From Fibrobacter sp. (GTDB lineage Bacteria; Fibrobacterota; Fibrobacteria; Fibrobacterales; Fibrobacteraceae), in NCBI GenBank assembly GCA_016295375.1, contig JAEDLI010000079.1:1-11102 (forward strand): a stretch of 11,102 bases of DNA, read 5' to 3'. Both the position numbers and the translations under genes were made by a program. Of this stretch, positions 1-5,415 are shown piece by piece. The notes below the pieces were generated by a model that worked only from the letters and a program-made list of their open reading frames with translations, ran no database searches and was not told the DNA's origin. Positions within the stretch are counted from its first letter, which is position 1. The number at the start of each line of letters is the position of its first letter.

Positions 1-141
1 AATTTTACACATTAACAAGGCATTTTTTCCCGCAAAAAAGAGTCTATACTAGTAGATGGGGATTGTCTTCGTCTGCCAAACGGAGGCTTTTCCGAAATAA
101 ACGGGAATATGGCTAGAACATTAGTTGTTTTTTCTCGAAAA

Positions 142-162
142 TGTAATTATATTATAATTACA
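142..162 (+). promoter_or_regulatory. Promoter -10 box inside a palindromic operator of the toxin-antitoxin pair
   Basis: The arms TGTAATTATA (142-151) and TATAATTACA (153-162) are perfect reverse complements around a single central base. A consensus -10 hexamer TATAAT sits at 153-158, inside the right arm. I find no good -35 hexamer at normal spacing; the region upstream is T-rich. The palindrome ends 14 bases before the toxin start codon. Ribbon-helix-helix antitoxins of this class are known to repress their own operon, so a dyad over the -10 box is the expected operator. The palindrome and -10 are seen directly; the repressor assignment is inference. Confidence 0.65.
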
Positions 163-176
163 CCACGGGGTTCTAT

Positions 177-491
177 ATGGAAGTAGAATTCGAGTGGGAT
201 CAGCGGAAGAATGCGATAAATCAAAGGAAGCATGGGATTTCATTTGAAGAAGCCAAGTCCTGCTTTGAAGATGAACATGCCAGGGTCTTTTTTGATGTTG
301 AACATTCAAAAAATGAGGACAGGTCCATTCTTGTAGGTCTGTCCGAAAAATTGAGGACTCTTGTCGTGGTTTATGCGGAACGGAGCATTCTTGATATGGA
401 GATTGTTGTCAATCGGATTATCAGTGCCCGCAAGGCGACCAAGAAGGAGTTTCAGTATTATTGGAATGAACGGAAAGGAGACGGAATATGA
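177..491 (+). CDS. brnT: BrnT family (DUF497) type II toxin
   Basis: 104 residues, close to the usual 90-100 of BrnT toxins. This family has a RelE-like fold and acts as a ribonuclease that inhibits translation until bound by its antitoxin. The N-terminus has the family signature W7-D8...K11-N12..N15..K18-H19-G20 followed by S22-F23-E24-E25-A26. The C-terminal half has the other hallmark, R80-I-I-S-A-R85 then K-A-T-K-K-E91. The ATG at 177 follows a GGGG run at 167-170 with six bases of spacing, an acceptable but not strong ribosome binding site. The stop overlaps the next gene's start as ATGA (488-491), so the two are translationally coupled with the toxin first, as in brnTA. Codons are more AT-ending than in secDF or gyrB, which fits an acquired module. 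Family assignment is firm from motifs; activity is not shown. Confidence 0.88.
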   Translation: MEVEFEWDQRKNAINQRKHGISFEEAKSCFEDEHARVFFDVEHSKNEDRSILVGLSEKLRTLVVVYAERSILDMEIVVNRIISARKATKKEFQYYWNERKGDGI

Positions 492-703
492 AAAAGGAAT
501 ATGACTTTTCGGGTATGAAGGCGGTGAGGAACCCATATGCTGCGGCGTTGAAAAAGCAAATAACCATCCGCCTCAATTCAAGTACCATCGATTACTTCAA
601 GAACATGGCGAAAGACGTCGGGATACCGTACCAGACGCTTATAGATTCGTATCTCACCGATTGCGCCCTGTGCAAACGCAAGCTGACTATGCGGTGGAAA
701 TAG
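488..703 (+). CDS. brnA: BrnA/CopG-like ribbon-helix-helix antitoxin
   Basis: 71 residues. The N-terminal segment (roughly 1-22, Y5-D6-F7-S8 and R14-N15-P16-Y17-A18) resembles the leader seen in many antitoxins paired with BrnT. The DNA-binding ribbon is K23-Q24-I25-T26-I27-R28-L29, followed by two helices (about 33-42 and 47-60, with G45-I46-P47-Y48-Q49-T50-L51-I52). This is the standard ribbon-helix-helix layout, which dimerises and binds a palindrome such as the one at 142-162. The tail (C59, C62, then a K/R-rich end) is short. The gene overlaps the toxin by four bases. Its role would be to neutralise the toxin and, together with it, repress the operon. It could equally be named a CopG-family antitoxin; the pairing with BrnT favours BrnA. 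The start is fixed by the ATGA overlap. Confidence 0.82.
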   Translation: MKKEYDFSGMKAVRNPYAAALKKQITIRLNSSTIDYFKNMAKDVGIPYQTLIDSYLTDCALCKRKLTMRWK

Positions 704-704
704 T

Positions 705-724
705 AGGGGGGCTTCCCTTTTTTT
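705..724 (+). terminator. Weak intrinsic terminator after the toxin-antitoxin pair
   Basis: A four-base stem AGGG (705-708) / CCCT (715-718) with a six-base loop is followed by a T tract reaching 724, directly after the antitoxin stop codon. The position is right but the stem is short, so termination may be partial and some transcription could read on into secDF. Confidence 0.3.
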
Positions 725-750
725 GAAAAACGCCGCTTATTCCACCGTTT

Positions 751-774
751 CTAGTAACTAGGAACTAGTAACTA
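751..774. repeat. CTAG heptamer repeat, copy 1
   Basis: Three consecutive seven-base units, CTAGTAA (751), CTAGGAA (758) and CTAGTAA (765), are followed by a partial fourth (CTA, 772). Related heptamer runs occur at 4334-4354, 5331-5358 and 5416-5443, always between genes. The periodicity is seen directly; no function is known to me. Confidence 0.7.
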
Positions 775-788
775 ATGGCTAAAATTTC

Positions 789-817
789 TATCTTTGCGCG
801 CAAACTTAGCGTATAAT
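789..817 (+). promoter_or_regulatory. Candidate secDF promoter region
   Basis: Two possible promoter elements lie here. TATAAT at 812-817 is a perfect -10 hexamer, but no clear -35 lies 16-18 bases upstream and it would leave a leader of only about 14 bases. TATCTTTG at 789-796 fits the TAnnTTTG -7 element known from Bacteroidota promoters, although no matching -33 TTTG is evident. A perfect 12-base palindrome, TTTGCGCGCAAA (793-804), overlaps the second element. Which of these is used cannot be decided from sequence. Confidence 0.4.
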
Positions 818-837
818 GCCTTATTAAGGGATTACAA

Positions 838-3510
838 ATGAACAAACATAAATTTGGAATGCGGGAATTTATCATTCTCCTTGTAATAGCACTTTCGGCC
901 TATACCGTGTGGCCCTCTATCCAGGTCCACTCCAGGAAGGGCGACGAAAAGAAGGCTTTTCTTAAGGAAAATCCGAAGCTGGGCTCCAAGTCCATCAATT
1001 TCGGTCTGGACCTGGCCGGTGGTACCAGCATCACGCTGGAAATCGACAAGTCCGGCCTGAAGCCTAACGAGGACATCAAGGACATCCAGGCCCAGTCCCT
1101 GGAAATCATCCGTAACCGTGTGGACCAGTTCGGTCTTTCCGAACCCCAGATTTCCCCCTCCGGCGATGACCGCATCTTGGTGGAACTGGCCGGCGTGGAC
1201 GACTCTACCGCCAAGTCCCTGGTGGGTTCTACCGCCAAGCTGGAATTCAAGATTTTGGCCGAATCCGAGAAGTTTACCCAGGTGGTTGGCCTTATCGACC
1301 AGTACCTGACCCGTCAGACTACCGACATCGTGGCTGATTCTGCCGCTACTGATTCCACGGCTAAGGATTCTACGGTTGCTGCCGCTACCGCTGCTACAGC
1401 CGACAGCGCCAAGCCTGCTGCCGACACGGCGAAGGCCCTTTCCGATGACGAACTTTTGGGCAAGGCCCCCGCAGCCGAAGTTGCCGCCACCGATTCTGCC
1501 AAGGAAGCCGCCCCTGCCGAGGGTGAACCTGCCAGCGAGGTCGGGACTGCCCTCAGCGCCTATTACCTGTCTTTTGGCAACGGCGGCTTCATCGCCGAAG
1601 AGAACATCGAAAAGGTGAAGAAGCTCCTGGAGACTGAAGGTGTCCAGAAGTTGATCCCCCGCGACGTGAACTTTGCCTTCGGCAGCGGTCTCGAACCGGT
1701 GCAGCGCGGCTCCAAGATCAAGGCCAAGCGCCTCTACCTGCTCAAGCGCCGTGCCGAAATGGGCGGCGACGATATCGTTGATGCCCGTCCTTATCGTGTA
1801 AGCGACGGGACCAACGCCGGCGAAGTGGCCGTCTCCCTGAAGTTCGGTGGTATCGGCCCCAAGAAGTTCTCCGCCGTCACGGCCGCCAACATCGGCAAGC
1901 AGATGGCCATCGTTCTCGACAACCAGGTGATTTCTGCTCCCGTGATTCGTGACCGTATCCCCAACGGCGACGCCCAGATTACCGGTCTTGACGACATGGC
2001 CGAGGCCAACCGTCTGGCTGTGGTTCTCCGTGCCGGCGCCCTCAAGGCCCCTATGAAGATTATCGAAAGCCGCAGCGTGGGTGCTACCCTCGGTGAAGAA
2101 AACATCGTCCAGGGCTTCGGTTCCGGTGCTATCGGCCTTATCCTCTGCTTGGTGTTCATGGTGGCCTACTACCGCCTGGGCGGCCTTATCGCCAGCTTCG
2201 GTATGGTTATCAACACTCTCGTGACCGCTGCCGTGATGTCCGTGTTCAATGCCACCCTGACTCTCCCGGGTATTGCCGGTTTCATCTTGGTGGTGGGTAT
2301 GTCTCTCGACGCCAACGTGATTATTTACGAACGTATCCGTGAAGAACTGAAGAACGGCCTTACCGCCCGCGCCGCCGTGGCCAAGGGTTACGAGCGTGCC
2401 TTCAGCGCCATCTTGGACTCCAACTTGACCACCGTGCTTACCGGCCTTATCCTCTATAAGATCGGTACGGGTTCCGTGAAGGGTTTCGGTCTCACGCTGA
2501 CTATCGGTATCTTGACCTCCCTCTTCTGCGCCATCACCGTGACTCGCGCTATCCTCGACTGGCGTCTTGCCAAGGCCGACCGTACCACTCTTTCCATTGG
2601 TAACGGTTTCAAGGCCATCAACGAGGCCAACCTCCAGATTATCCCCAACCGCCGTCGCTTCGGCCTGATATCTTGTATCCTTATTGTTGCAAGTATTGCC
2701 TGTGTCGCCGTCAAGGGATTCGATTTCAGCATCGACTTCACCGGTGGCCAGGTCTATACGGTTCAGTACCAGGATGACGGCAAGCACGAGAAGGACCTGA
2801 GCGGAGCTCTCTCTGCGGCAGGCATCGACGGTGCGAAAGTTCGCACCCTGGGCGGAACCTCTGCCAATTCCTACCAGATTAGCATGCGTGCCTCCGACGA
2901 CGTGAATTTCGAAGACAAGATGGCCGAAGCCTTTGCCAAGGCGGGCCAGAAGTGCGAAATCGTGGCCAAGGACAACGTGGGCCCCACCATCGGTAAGGAA
3001 CTCCGTTTCAACGCTATCTTGTCTGTAATTCTCGCCTGGCTCGGAATCATGCTCTATGTGTGGTTCCGATTCGGCAAGTTCGGTCTCGGCTTCGGTGTGG
3101 CGGCGGTGCTTGGCCTAGTCCACGACACCATCATCACTCTGGGCTTCATCTCCGCATTCAGCCTGTCCTTCGACGGAGCCCTGATTGCCTCGCTCTTGAC
3201 CATGATTGGTTACTCCGTGAATGACACCATCGTGAACTTCGACCGTATCCGTGAAAATACCGCCGTGTTCGGCTCCGGCAACTTCGCAGAGACCATCAAC
3301 AAGTCCCTGAACCAGTGCTTCAGCCGCACCATGGTGACATCCCTCACCACCTTGTTCGTGTGCGTGATCCTCGCCGTGAAGGGCGGTTCCTCCATCCGCG
3401 ACTTTGGCCTGGTGCAGTGCTTCGGTATCCTCATCGGTACCTACTCTTCTGTGTGCATCTGCGCTCCCATCGTTCTCTGGTGGAGCAAGAAGTTCAAGAA
3501 GGGAGTGTAA
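838..3510 (+). CDS. secDF: Protein translocase subunit SecDF (fused SecD-SecF)
   Basis: 890 residues; SecD and SecF are one polypeptide, as in several phyla. The protein sits in the inner membrane and uses the proton gradient to pull preproteins out of SecYEG. SecD part: TM1 about 11-27, G56-L-D-L-A-G-G62 at the start of the periplasmic P1 domain, A357-I-V-L-D-N-Q near its end, then a TM block containing D491-A-N-V-I-I-Y-E-R499, whose Asp is the proton-path residue of the family. SecF part: from about 602, with F630-S-I-D-F-T-G-G637, G715-P-T-I-G-K, H762-D-T-I, then N795-D796-T-I-V and F801-D-R-I-R, and S829-R830-T831 in a late TM. These acidic and Arg residues match those needed for proton flow in studied SecDF. 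Odd: residues about 163-234 are a low-complexity Ala/Ser/Thr/Asp/Lys insert inside P1. ATG 838 follows AAGGG (826-830) with seven bases of spacing. No yajC is visible upstream; the toxin-antitoxin pair is there instead. Confidence 0.96.
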   Translation: MNKHKFGMREFIILLVIALSAYTVWPSIQVHSRKGDEKKAFLKENPKLGSKSINFGLDLAGGTSITLEIDKSGLKPNEDIKDIQAQSLEIIRNRVDQFGLSEPQISPSGDDRILVELAGVDDSTAKSLVGSTAKLEFKILAESEKFTQVVGLIDQYLTRQTTDIVADSAATDSTAKDSTVAAATAATADSAKPAADTAKALSDDELLGKAPAAEVAATDSAKEAAPAEGEPASEVGTALSAYYLSFGNGGFIAEENIEKVKKLLETEGVQKLIPRDVNFAFGSGLEPVQRGSKIKAKRLYLLKRRAEMGGDDIVDARPYRVSDGTNAGEVAVSLKFGGIGPKKFSAVTAANIGKQMAIVLDNQVISAPVIRDRIPNGDAQITGLDDMAEANRLAVVLRAGALKAPMKIIESRSVGATLGEENIVQGFGSGAIGLILCLVFMVAYYRLGGLIASFGMVINTLVTAAVMSVFNATLTLPGIAGFILVVGMSLDANVIIYERIREELKNGLTARAAVAKGYERAFSAILDSNLTTVLTGLILYKIGTGSVKGFGLTLTIGILTSLFCAITVTRAILDWRLAKADRTTLSIGNGFKAINEANLQIIPNRRRFGLISCILIVASIACVAVKGFDFSIDFTGGQVYTVQYQDDGKHEKDLSGALSAAGIDGAKVRTLGGTSANSYQISMRASDDVNFEDKMAEAFAKAGQKCEIVAKDNVGPTIGKELRFNAILSVILAWLGIMLYVWFRFGKFGLGFGVAAVLGLVHDTIITLGFISAFSLSFDGALIASLLTMIGYSVNDTIVNFDRIRENTAVFGSGNFAETINKSLNQCFSRTMVTSLTTLFVCVILAVKGGSSIRDFGLVQCFGILIGTYSSVCICAPIVLWWSKKFKKGV

Positions 3511-3522
3511 TACCTAAGTGTC

Positions 3523-3550
3523 ATCCTGAGTGGCGAATGCCACGAAGGAT
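3523..3550. repeat. REP-like two-stem hairpin module
   Basis: The layout is ATCCT (3523-3527), a 3-base bulge, TGGC (3531-3534), loop GAAT, GCCA (3539-3542), a 3-base bulge, AGGAT (3546-3550): an outer five-pair and an inner four-pair stem around a tetraloop. From memory, modules that start TCATCCTGAG and end GAAGGATC recur between genes in many genomes, including Fibrobacter; I cannot verify copy number here. It lies between the secDF stop and its terminator, so it would be in the mRNA 3' end. Confidence 0.5.
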
Positions 3551-3566
3551 CCAGTTCTGAATTTTT

Positions 3567-3593
3567 TCCCTGGCTTCGGCTGGGGATTTTTTT
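3567..3593 (+). terminator. Intrinsic terminator of secDF
   Basis: An eight-pair stem TCCCTGGC (3567-3574) / GCTGGGGA (3579-3586), with two G-T wobbles, is closed by a TTCG tetraloop on a C-G pair, one of the most stable RNA loops. Seven T follow (3587-3593). It lies 57 bases after the secDF stop and should end the transcript efficiently. Confidence 0.88.
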
Positions 3594-3601
3594 ATATACA
3601 A

Positions 3602-3895
3602 AGGGGGAGGCCTCCCCCTGCTTGCAGCCTTGGCGATTAGGCGGGTGACAGTGTCATTGTCTGACGGCCTCGCCAAGTCTTCCAGCACCCCCTCTCCTAG
3701 GGGCTTCGCCCCTAAAACCCCTTAAAATAATCCGAGTCTCAAGGGCACAGTCGCCTGCAAAAAAGACCGTCGGTCGCAACTTCACTTTGTTCGTCGCTAC
3801 CCTCCGGATTTTTTGCCTAGCAACTATGTCCTCTCGCCTCGAAAAATGAGTTCGCGATGCAGGAGGTTGCTCGGTCACGGCGTTCCCTCGCAACC
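3602..3895. other. Gene-free structured block of inverted repeats
   Basis: I see no convincing gene between the secDF terminator and the lipoprotein gene. The block holds an 18-base perfect palindrome (3602-3619, centred on GGCC), an 8-base inverted repeat CTTGGCGA (3629-3636) / TCGCCAAG (3670-3677) enclosing TGACA-G-TGTCA (3646-3656), a 7-pair hairpin TAGGGGC / GCCCCTA with loop TTC (3698-3714), AATCCG (3729-3734) / CGGATT (3805-3810) with T's continuing to 3814, and GGTTGC (3865-3870) / GCAACC (3890-3895). The only sizeable frame, leftward 3899-3654, begins with TTG, lacks a ribosome binding site, contains no ATG and is Arg-rich. I have an unverified impression that this block is repeated in Fibrobacter genomes. 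It could be a repeat element, a remnant, or a structured RNA. Confidence 0.45.
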
Positions 3896-3933
3896 ACAAG
3901 CGGCTTTATAAAGATGTTTGAAAGATTTGTGAA

Positions 3934-4221
3934 TTACTTTGAGTGTATTCTGATGTACATGCAGGCGTCAATAAGACATGACCACTCTTTTTCGCGGCAA
4001 TTGTAATTGGAAAAAACAGAATCTGCATATGCTCTCTTACGAGGTTCGGTGGCGGGACTGCAGCCGTCACACGTAAAGTCGTTTTCCACATATTTCATAC
4101 ATTCGTTGTAAAGTTTTTCTCTAGATTCAGGTTCTGAGTAACTGTCGGAATCATTAGAATTGTTGTCAGAACAAGCAATCAGCGTTAATGAGAAAAACAA
4201 CAAAAAGAAAAATTTTTTCAT
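3934..4221 (-). CDS. Small cysteine-rich lipoprotein of unknown function
   Basis: 95 residues, and I do not recognise the family. Residues 1-17 form a lipoprotein signal: K2-K3, a Phe/Leu-rich core, and lipobox L14-I15-A16-C17, so C17 should be lipidated. An Asp/Ser/Asn-rich linker (18-33) follows, of the kind that tethers a domain to the membrane. S18-D19 after the Cys would suggest inner-membrane retention only under the E. coli +2 rule, which may not apply here. The mature part has six cysteines (41, 51, 54, 75, 82, 87), enough for three disulfides, with the spacing C-x9-C-x2-C and C-x6-C-x4-C. It ends on positively charged residues. The start is supported by AGAGGA about seven bases upstream on the minus strand. 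The gene is AT-rich compared with its neighbours and stands alone, with its own promoter. I see no good terminator after its stop. Confidence 0.72.
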   Translation of the reverse strand: MKKFFFLLFFSLTLIACSDNNSNDSDSYSEPESREKLYNECMKYVENDFTCDGCSPATEPRKRAYADSVFSNYNCREKEWSCLIDACMYIRIHSK

Positions 4222-4240
4222 AGATTATCCTCTTATGATA

Positions 4241-4318
4241 TTGCACTTTCCCGCGGCTCATAAGGTGCCCTTATAGGTTCGACCTTTTGAATATACACTC
4301 TTTTATTTGAAAGTGCAA
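4241..4318. repeat. 78-base element with 10-base terminal inverted repeats
   Basis: TTGCACTTTC (4241-4250) is the exact reverse complement of GAAAGTGCAA (4309-4318). Between them lie a six-pair hairpin ATAAGG-TGC-CCTTAT (4260-4274) and a four-pair hairpin AGGT-TCG-ACCT (4275-4285), giving a cloverleaf-like plan. The right arm contains the candidate -35 of the lipoprotein gene and the left arm lies just upstream of its ribosome binding site. Confidence 0.55.
4290..4318 (-). promoter_or_regulatory. Promoter of the small lipoprotein gene
   Basis: On the minus strand, TTGCAC (4313-4318) and TATATT (4290-4295) are separated by 17 bases, the optimal sigma-70 spacing. The -10 matches consensus at five of six positions; the -35 matches only at its first three. 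Transcription would start near 4283 and give a leader of about 60 bases that contains the two hairpins at 4260-4285 and the left inverted-repeat arm. Confidence 0.5.
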
Positions 4319-4333
4319 GTGTTTTACCAACCC

Positions 4334-4354
4334 CTAGCCCCTAGATCCTAGCCC
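4334..4354. repeat. CTAG heptamer repeat, copy 2 (CCC variant)
   Basis: The units are CTAGCCC (4334), CTAGATC (4341) and CTAGCCC (4348). The unit length and CTAG core match the run at 751, but CCC replaces TAA. The variant CTAGCCC also occurs at 5437, directly next to TAA-type units, which links the two versions. Confidence 0.6.
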
Positions 4355-4361
4355 CTTTTTC

Positions 4362-4390
4362 TATATTTACCCCCGTTCGATAAAAGGGGG
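4362..4390 (+). promoter_or_regulatory. Candidate corA promoter element and ribosome binding site
   Basis: TATATTTA (4362-4369) resembles the TAnnTTTG -7 element, with A in place of the last G, and resembles TATCTTTG before secDF. AAGGGGG (4384-4390) is the ribosome binding site, five bases before the ATG at 4396. A run CCCCC (4370-4374) could pair with GGGGG (4386-4390) across an 11-base loop and hide this site, if the transcript starts far enough upstream to include it. Confidence 0.4.
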
Positions 4391-4395
4391 CGCCT

Positions 4396-5328
4396 ATGCT
4401 CAAGTATTACAAAATCGAAGCCGGTCGCCTGGCGGTCGCACCCAACGAAGATGCCGCCGACATCGTGATGATGGGCTCCCTCAGCCAGGAACAGCGCAGC
4501 GTCCTGGTCAAGGAATACGAGATTACCGAACATACCATCGCCTCCGCATTTGACTCCGACGAGCTTTCCCGTATCGAATACGACGACGATTTCACCACCA
4601 TCGTATTCAAGAAGCCTAAGAACTATTCCGCCGCCGACAACTTCCAGTTCCGGGTGGAGTCTTTCGGCATCTTCATCTTCAAGGACTGGGTACTGCTCCT
4701 GACGGACAGCGACATCCCGGTGATGGACGAAAAGCGTTTCTCGAAAATCGACAGCCTGAACACCTTCGTGCTGAAAGTCCTGAGCTACGCCATCTACCAC
4801 TTCAACGAACACCTGAAAATCATCAACCGCATCAACGACGACTTGGAACAGCGGCTCAACACCTCCATGGAAAACAAGTACCTGCTTTCCATGTTCAGCC
4901 TGAACAAGGGCTTGATCTACTACGTGAGCGCCCTGAACAGCAACGACACCCTTTTGAAAAAGCTCCAGATGGGCCGCAGCCTCAACTGGACCGAGGCCGA
5001 ACGGGAATTGCTGGAAGACATCCAGATTGAAAACGGCCAGAGCCTGCAACAGGCCAACATCTACGCGAACATCTTGACCTCTATGATGGATGCCCGCGCA
5101 AGCGTCATCAACAATAACTTGAACCAGTTGATGAAGAACTTGACCATCGTGACGATTTCCATATCGCTCCCGACGTTCTTCGCCAGTTTGTTCGGCATGA
5201 ACGTGCAGCTGCCCTTCGGCATGAACGGGGACGCCACCGTGGGTTCGCCCATGACTTTCTGGGCCGTTATTGCCGTGTGTATCCTGTCGGTGGTGCTGTT
5301 CCTTGGCTTCTGGATTCGACGGAAATAG
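4396..5328 (+). CDS. corA: CorA family divalent metal ion (Mg2+/Co2+) transporter
   Basis: 310 residues, the usual CorA length (about 310-320). CorA forms a homopentamer in the inner membrane that takes up Mg2+. Residues 1-130 are the acidic alpha/beta cytoplasmic domain; 130-248 form the long helices leading to the pore, rich in Asn, Glu and Lys. TM1 is about 249-266 and ends in the signature G267-M268-N269, the selectivity loop. TM2 is about 287-306 and the chain ends W306-I-R-R-K with a basic cytoplasmic tail. Aromatic F266 stands where Tyr is most common before GMN; the following V-Q-L-P-F matches a known CorA subgroup. A second G-M-N occurs at 275-277 within the loop. ATG 4396 has AAGGGGG five bases upstream. 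The gene stands alone, diverging from the lipoprotein gene and converging on the five-gene operon. I see no Mg2+ riboswitch in the short leader. The precise metal is not decidable from sequence. Confidence 0.92.
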   Translation: MLKYYKIEAGRLAVAPNEDAADIVMMGSLSQEQRSVLVKEYEITEHTIASAFDSDELSRIEYDDDFTTIVFKKPKNYSAADNFQFRVESFGIFIFKDWVLLLTDSDIPVMDEKRFSKIDSLNTFVLKVLSYAIYHFNEHLKIINRINDDLEQRLNTSMENKYLLSMFSLNKGLIYYVSALNSNDTLLKKLQMGRSLNWTEAERELLEDIQIENGQSLQQANIYANILTSMMDARASVINNNLNQLMKNLTIVTISISLPTFFASLFGMNVQLPFGMNGDATVGSPMTFWAVIAVCILSVVLFLGFWIRRK

Positions 5329-5330
5329 AG

Positions 5331-5358
5331 TTACAAGTTACTAGTTCTGAGTTACTAG
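5331..5358 (-). repeat. CTAG heptamer repeat, copy 3 (inverted)
   Basis: Read on the minus strand the units are CTAGTAA (5358-5352), CTCAGAA (5351-5345), CTAGTAA (5344-5338) and CTTGTAA (5337-5331). The first three match copy 1 unit by unit in the opposite orientation, apart from changes in the middle unit. The run begins within a few bases of the corA stop codon. Confidence 0.6.
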
Positions 5359-5372
5359 GGCCACTGGCAGTT

Positions 5373-5403
5373 AAAAGCATGGCTTTTGACAAGAACTATC
5401 TTG
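5373..5403. terminator. Possible bidirectional terminator hairpins between corA and the operon
   Basis: AAAAGC-ATG-GCTTTT (5373-5387) is a perfect six-pair hairpin with A's on one side and T's on the other, so it could act on either strand. CAAGA-ACTA-TCTTG (5390-5403) follows. No separate T tract follows either stem, so the terminator call is weak. The site is right, since corA and the leftward operon converge here. Confidence 0.35.
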
Positions 5404-5415
5404 ATATTAGAAATC

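Noticed and set aside
16..186. An open rightward frame at the left edge running into the toxin gene start
   Set aside because: It has no plausible start with a ribosome binding site and overlaps the palindromic promoter of the toxin gene. A 14-codon ATG frame at 56-100 is likewise unsupported.
751..774. CRISPR-like repeat array
   Set aside because: The units are seven bases with no unique spacers, and no cas gene is present.
832..2787. A 651-codon frame antisense to secDF
   Set aside because: The sense strand has unmistakable SecD motifs. The antisense product is Gly/His/Asp-rich and without family features, as expected when the sense codons mostly end in C or G.
3654..3899. An 81-codon leftward frame in the gap after secDF
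   Set aside because: It begins with TTG, contains no ATG, has no ribosome binding site, is Arg-rich with no recognisable domain, and coincides with the inverted-repeat block.
4241..4318. A tRNA-like reading of the cloverleaf element, because GGTTCGACC resembles a T-arm
   Set aside because: The arms do not have tRNA lengths, there is no anticodon stem or conserved D-arm, and the terminal stem is 10 pairs.
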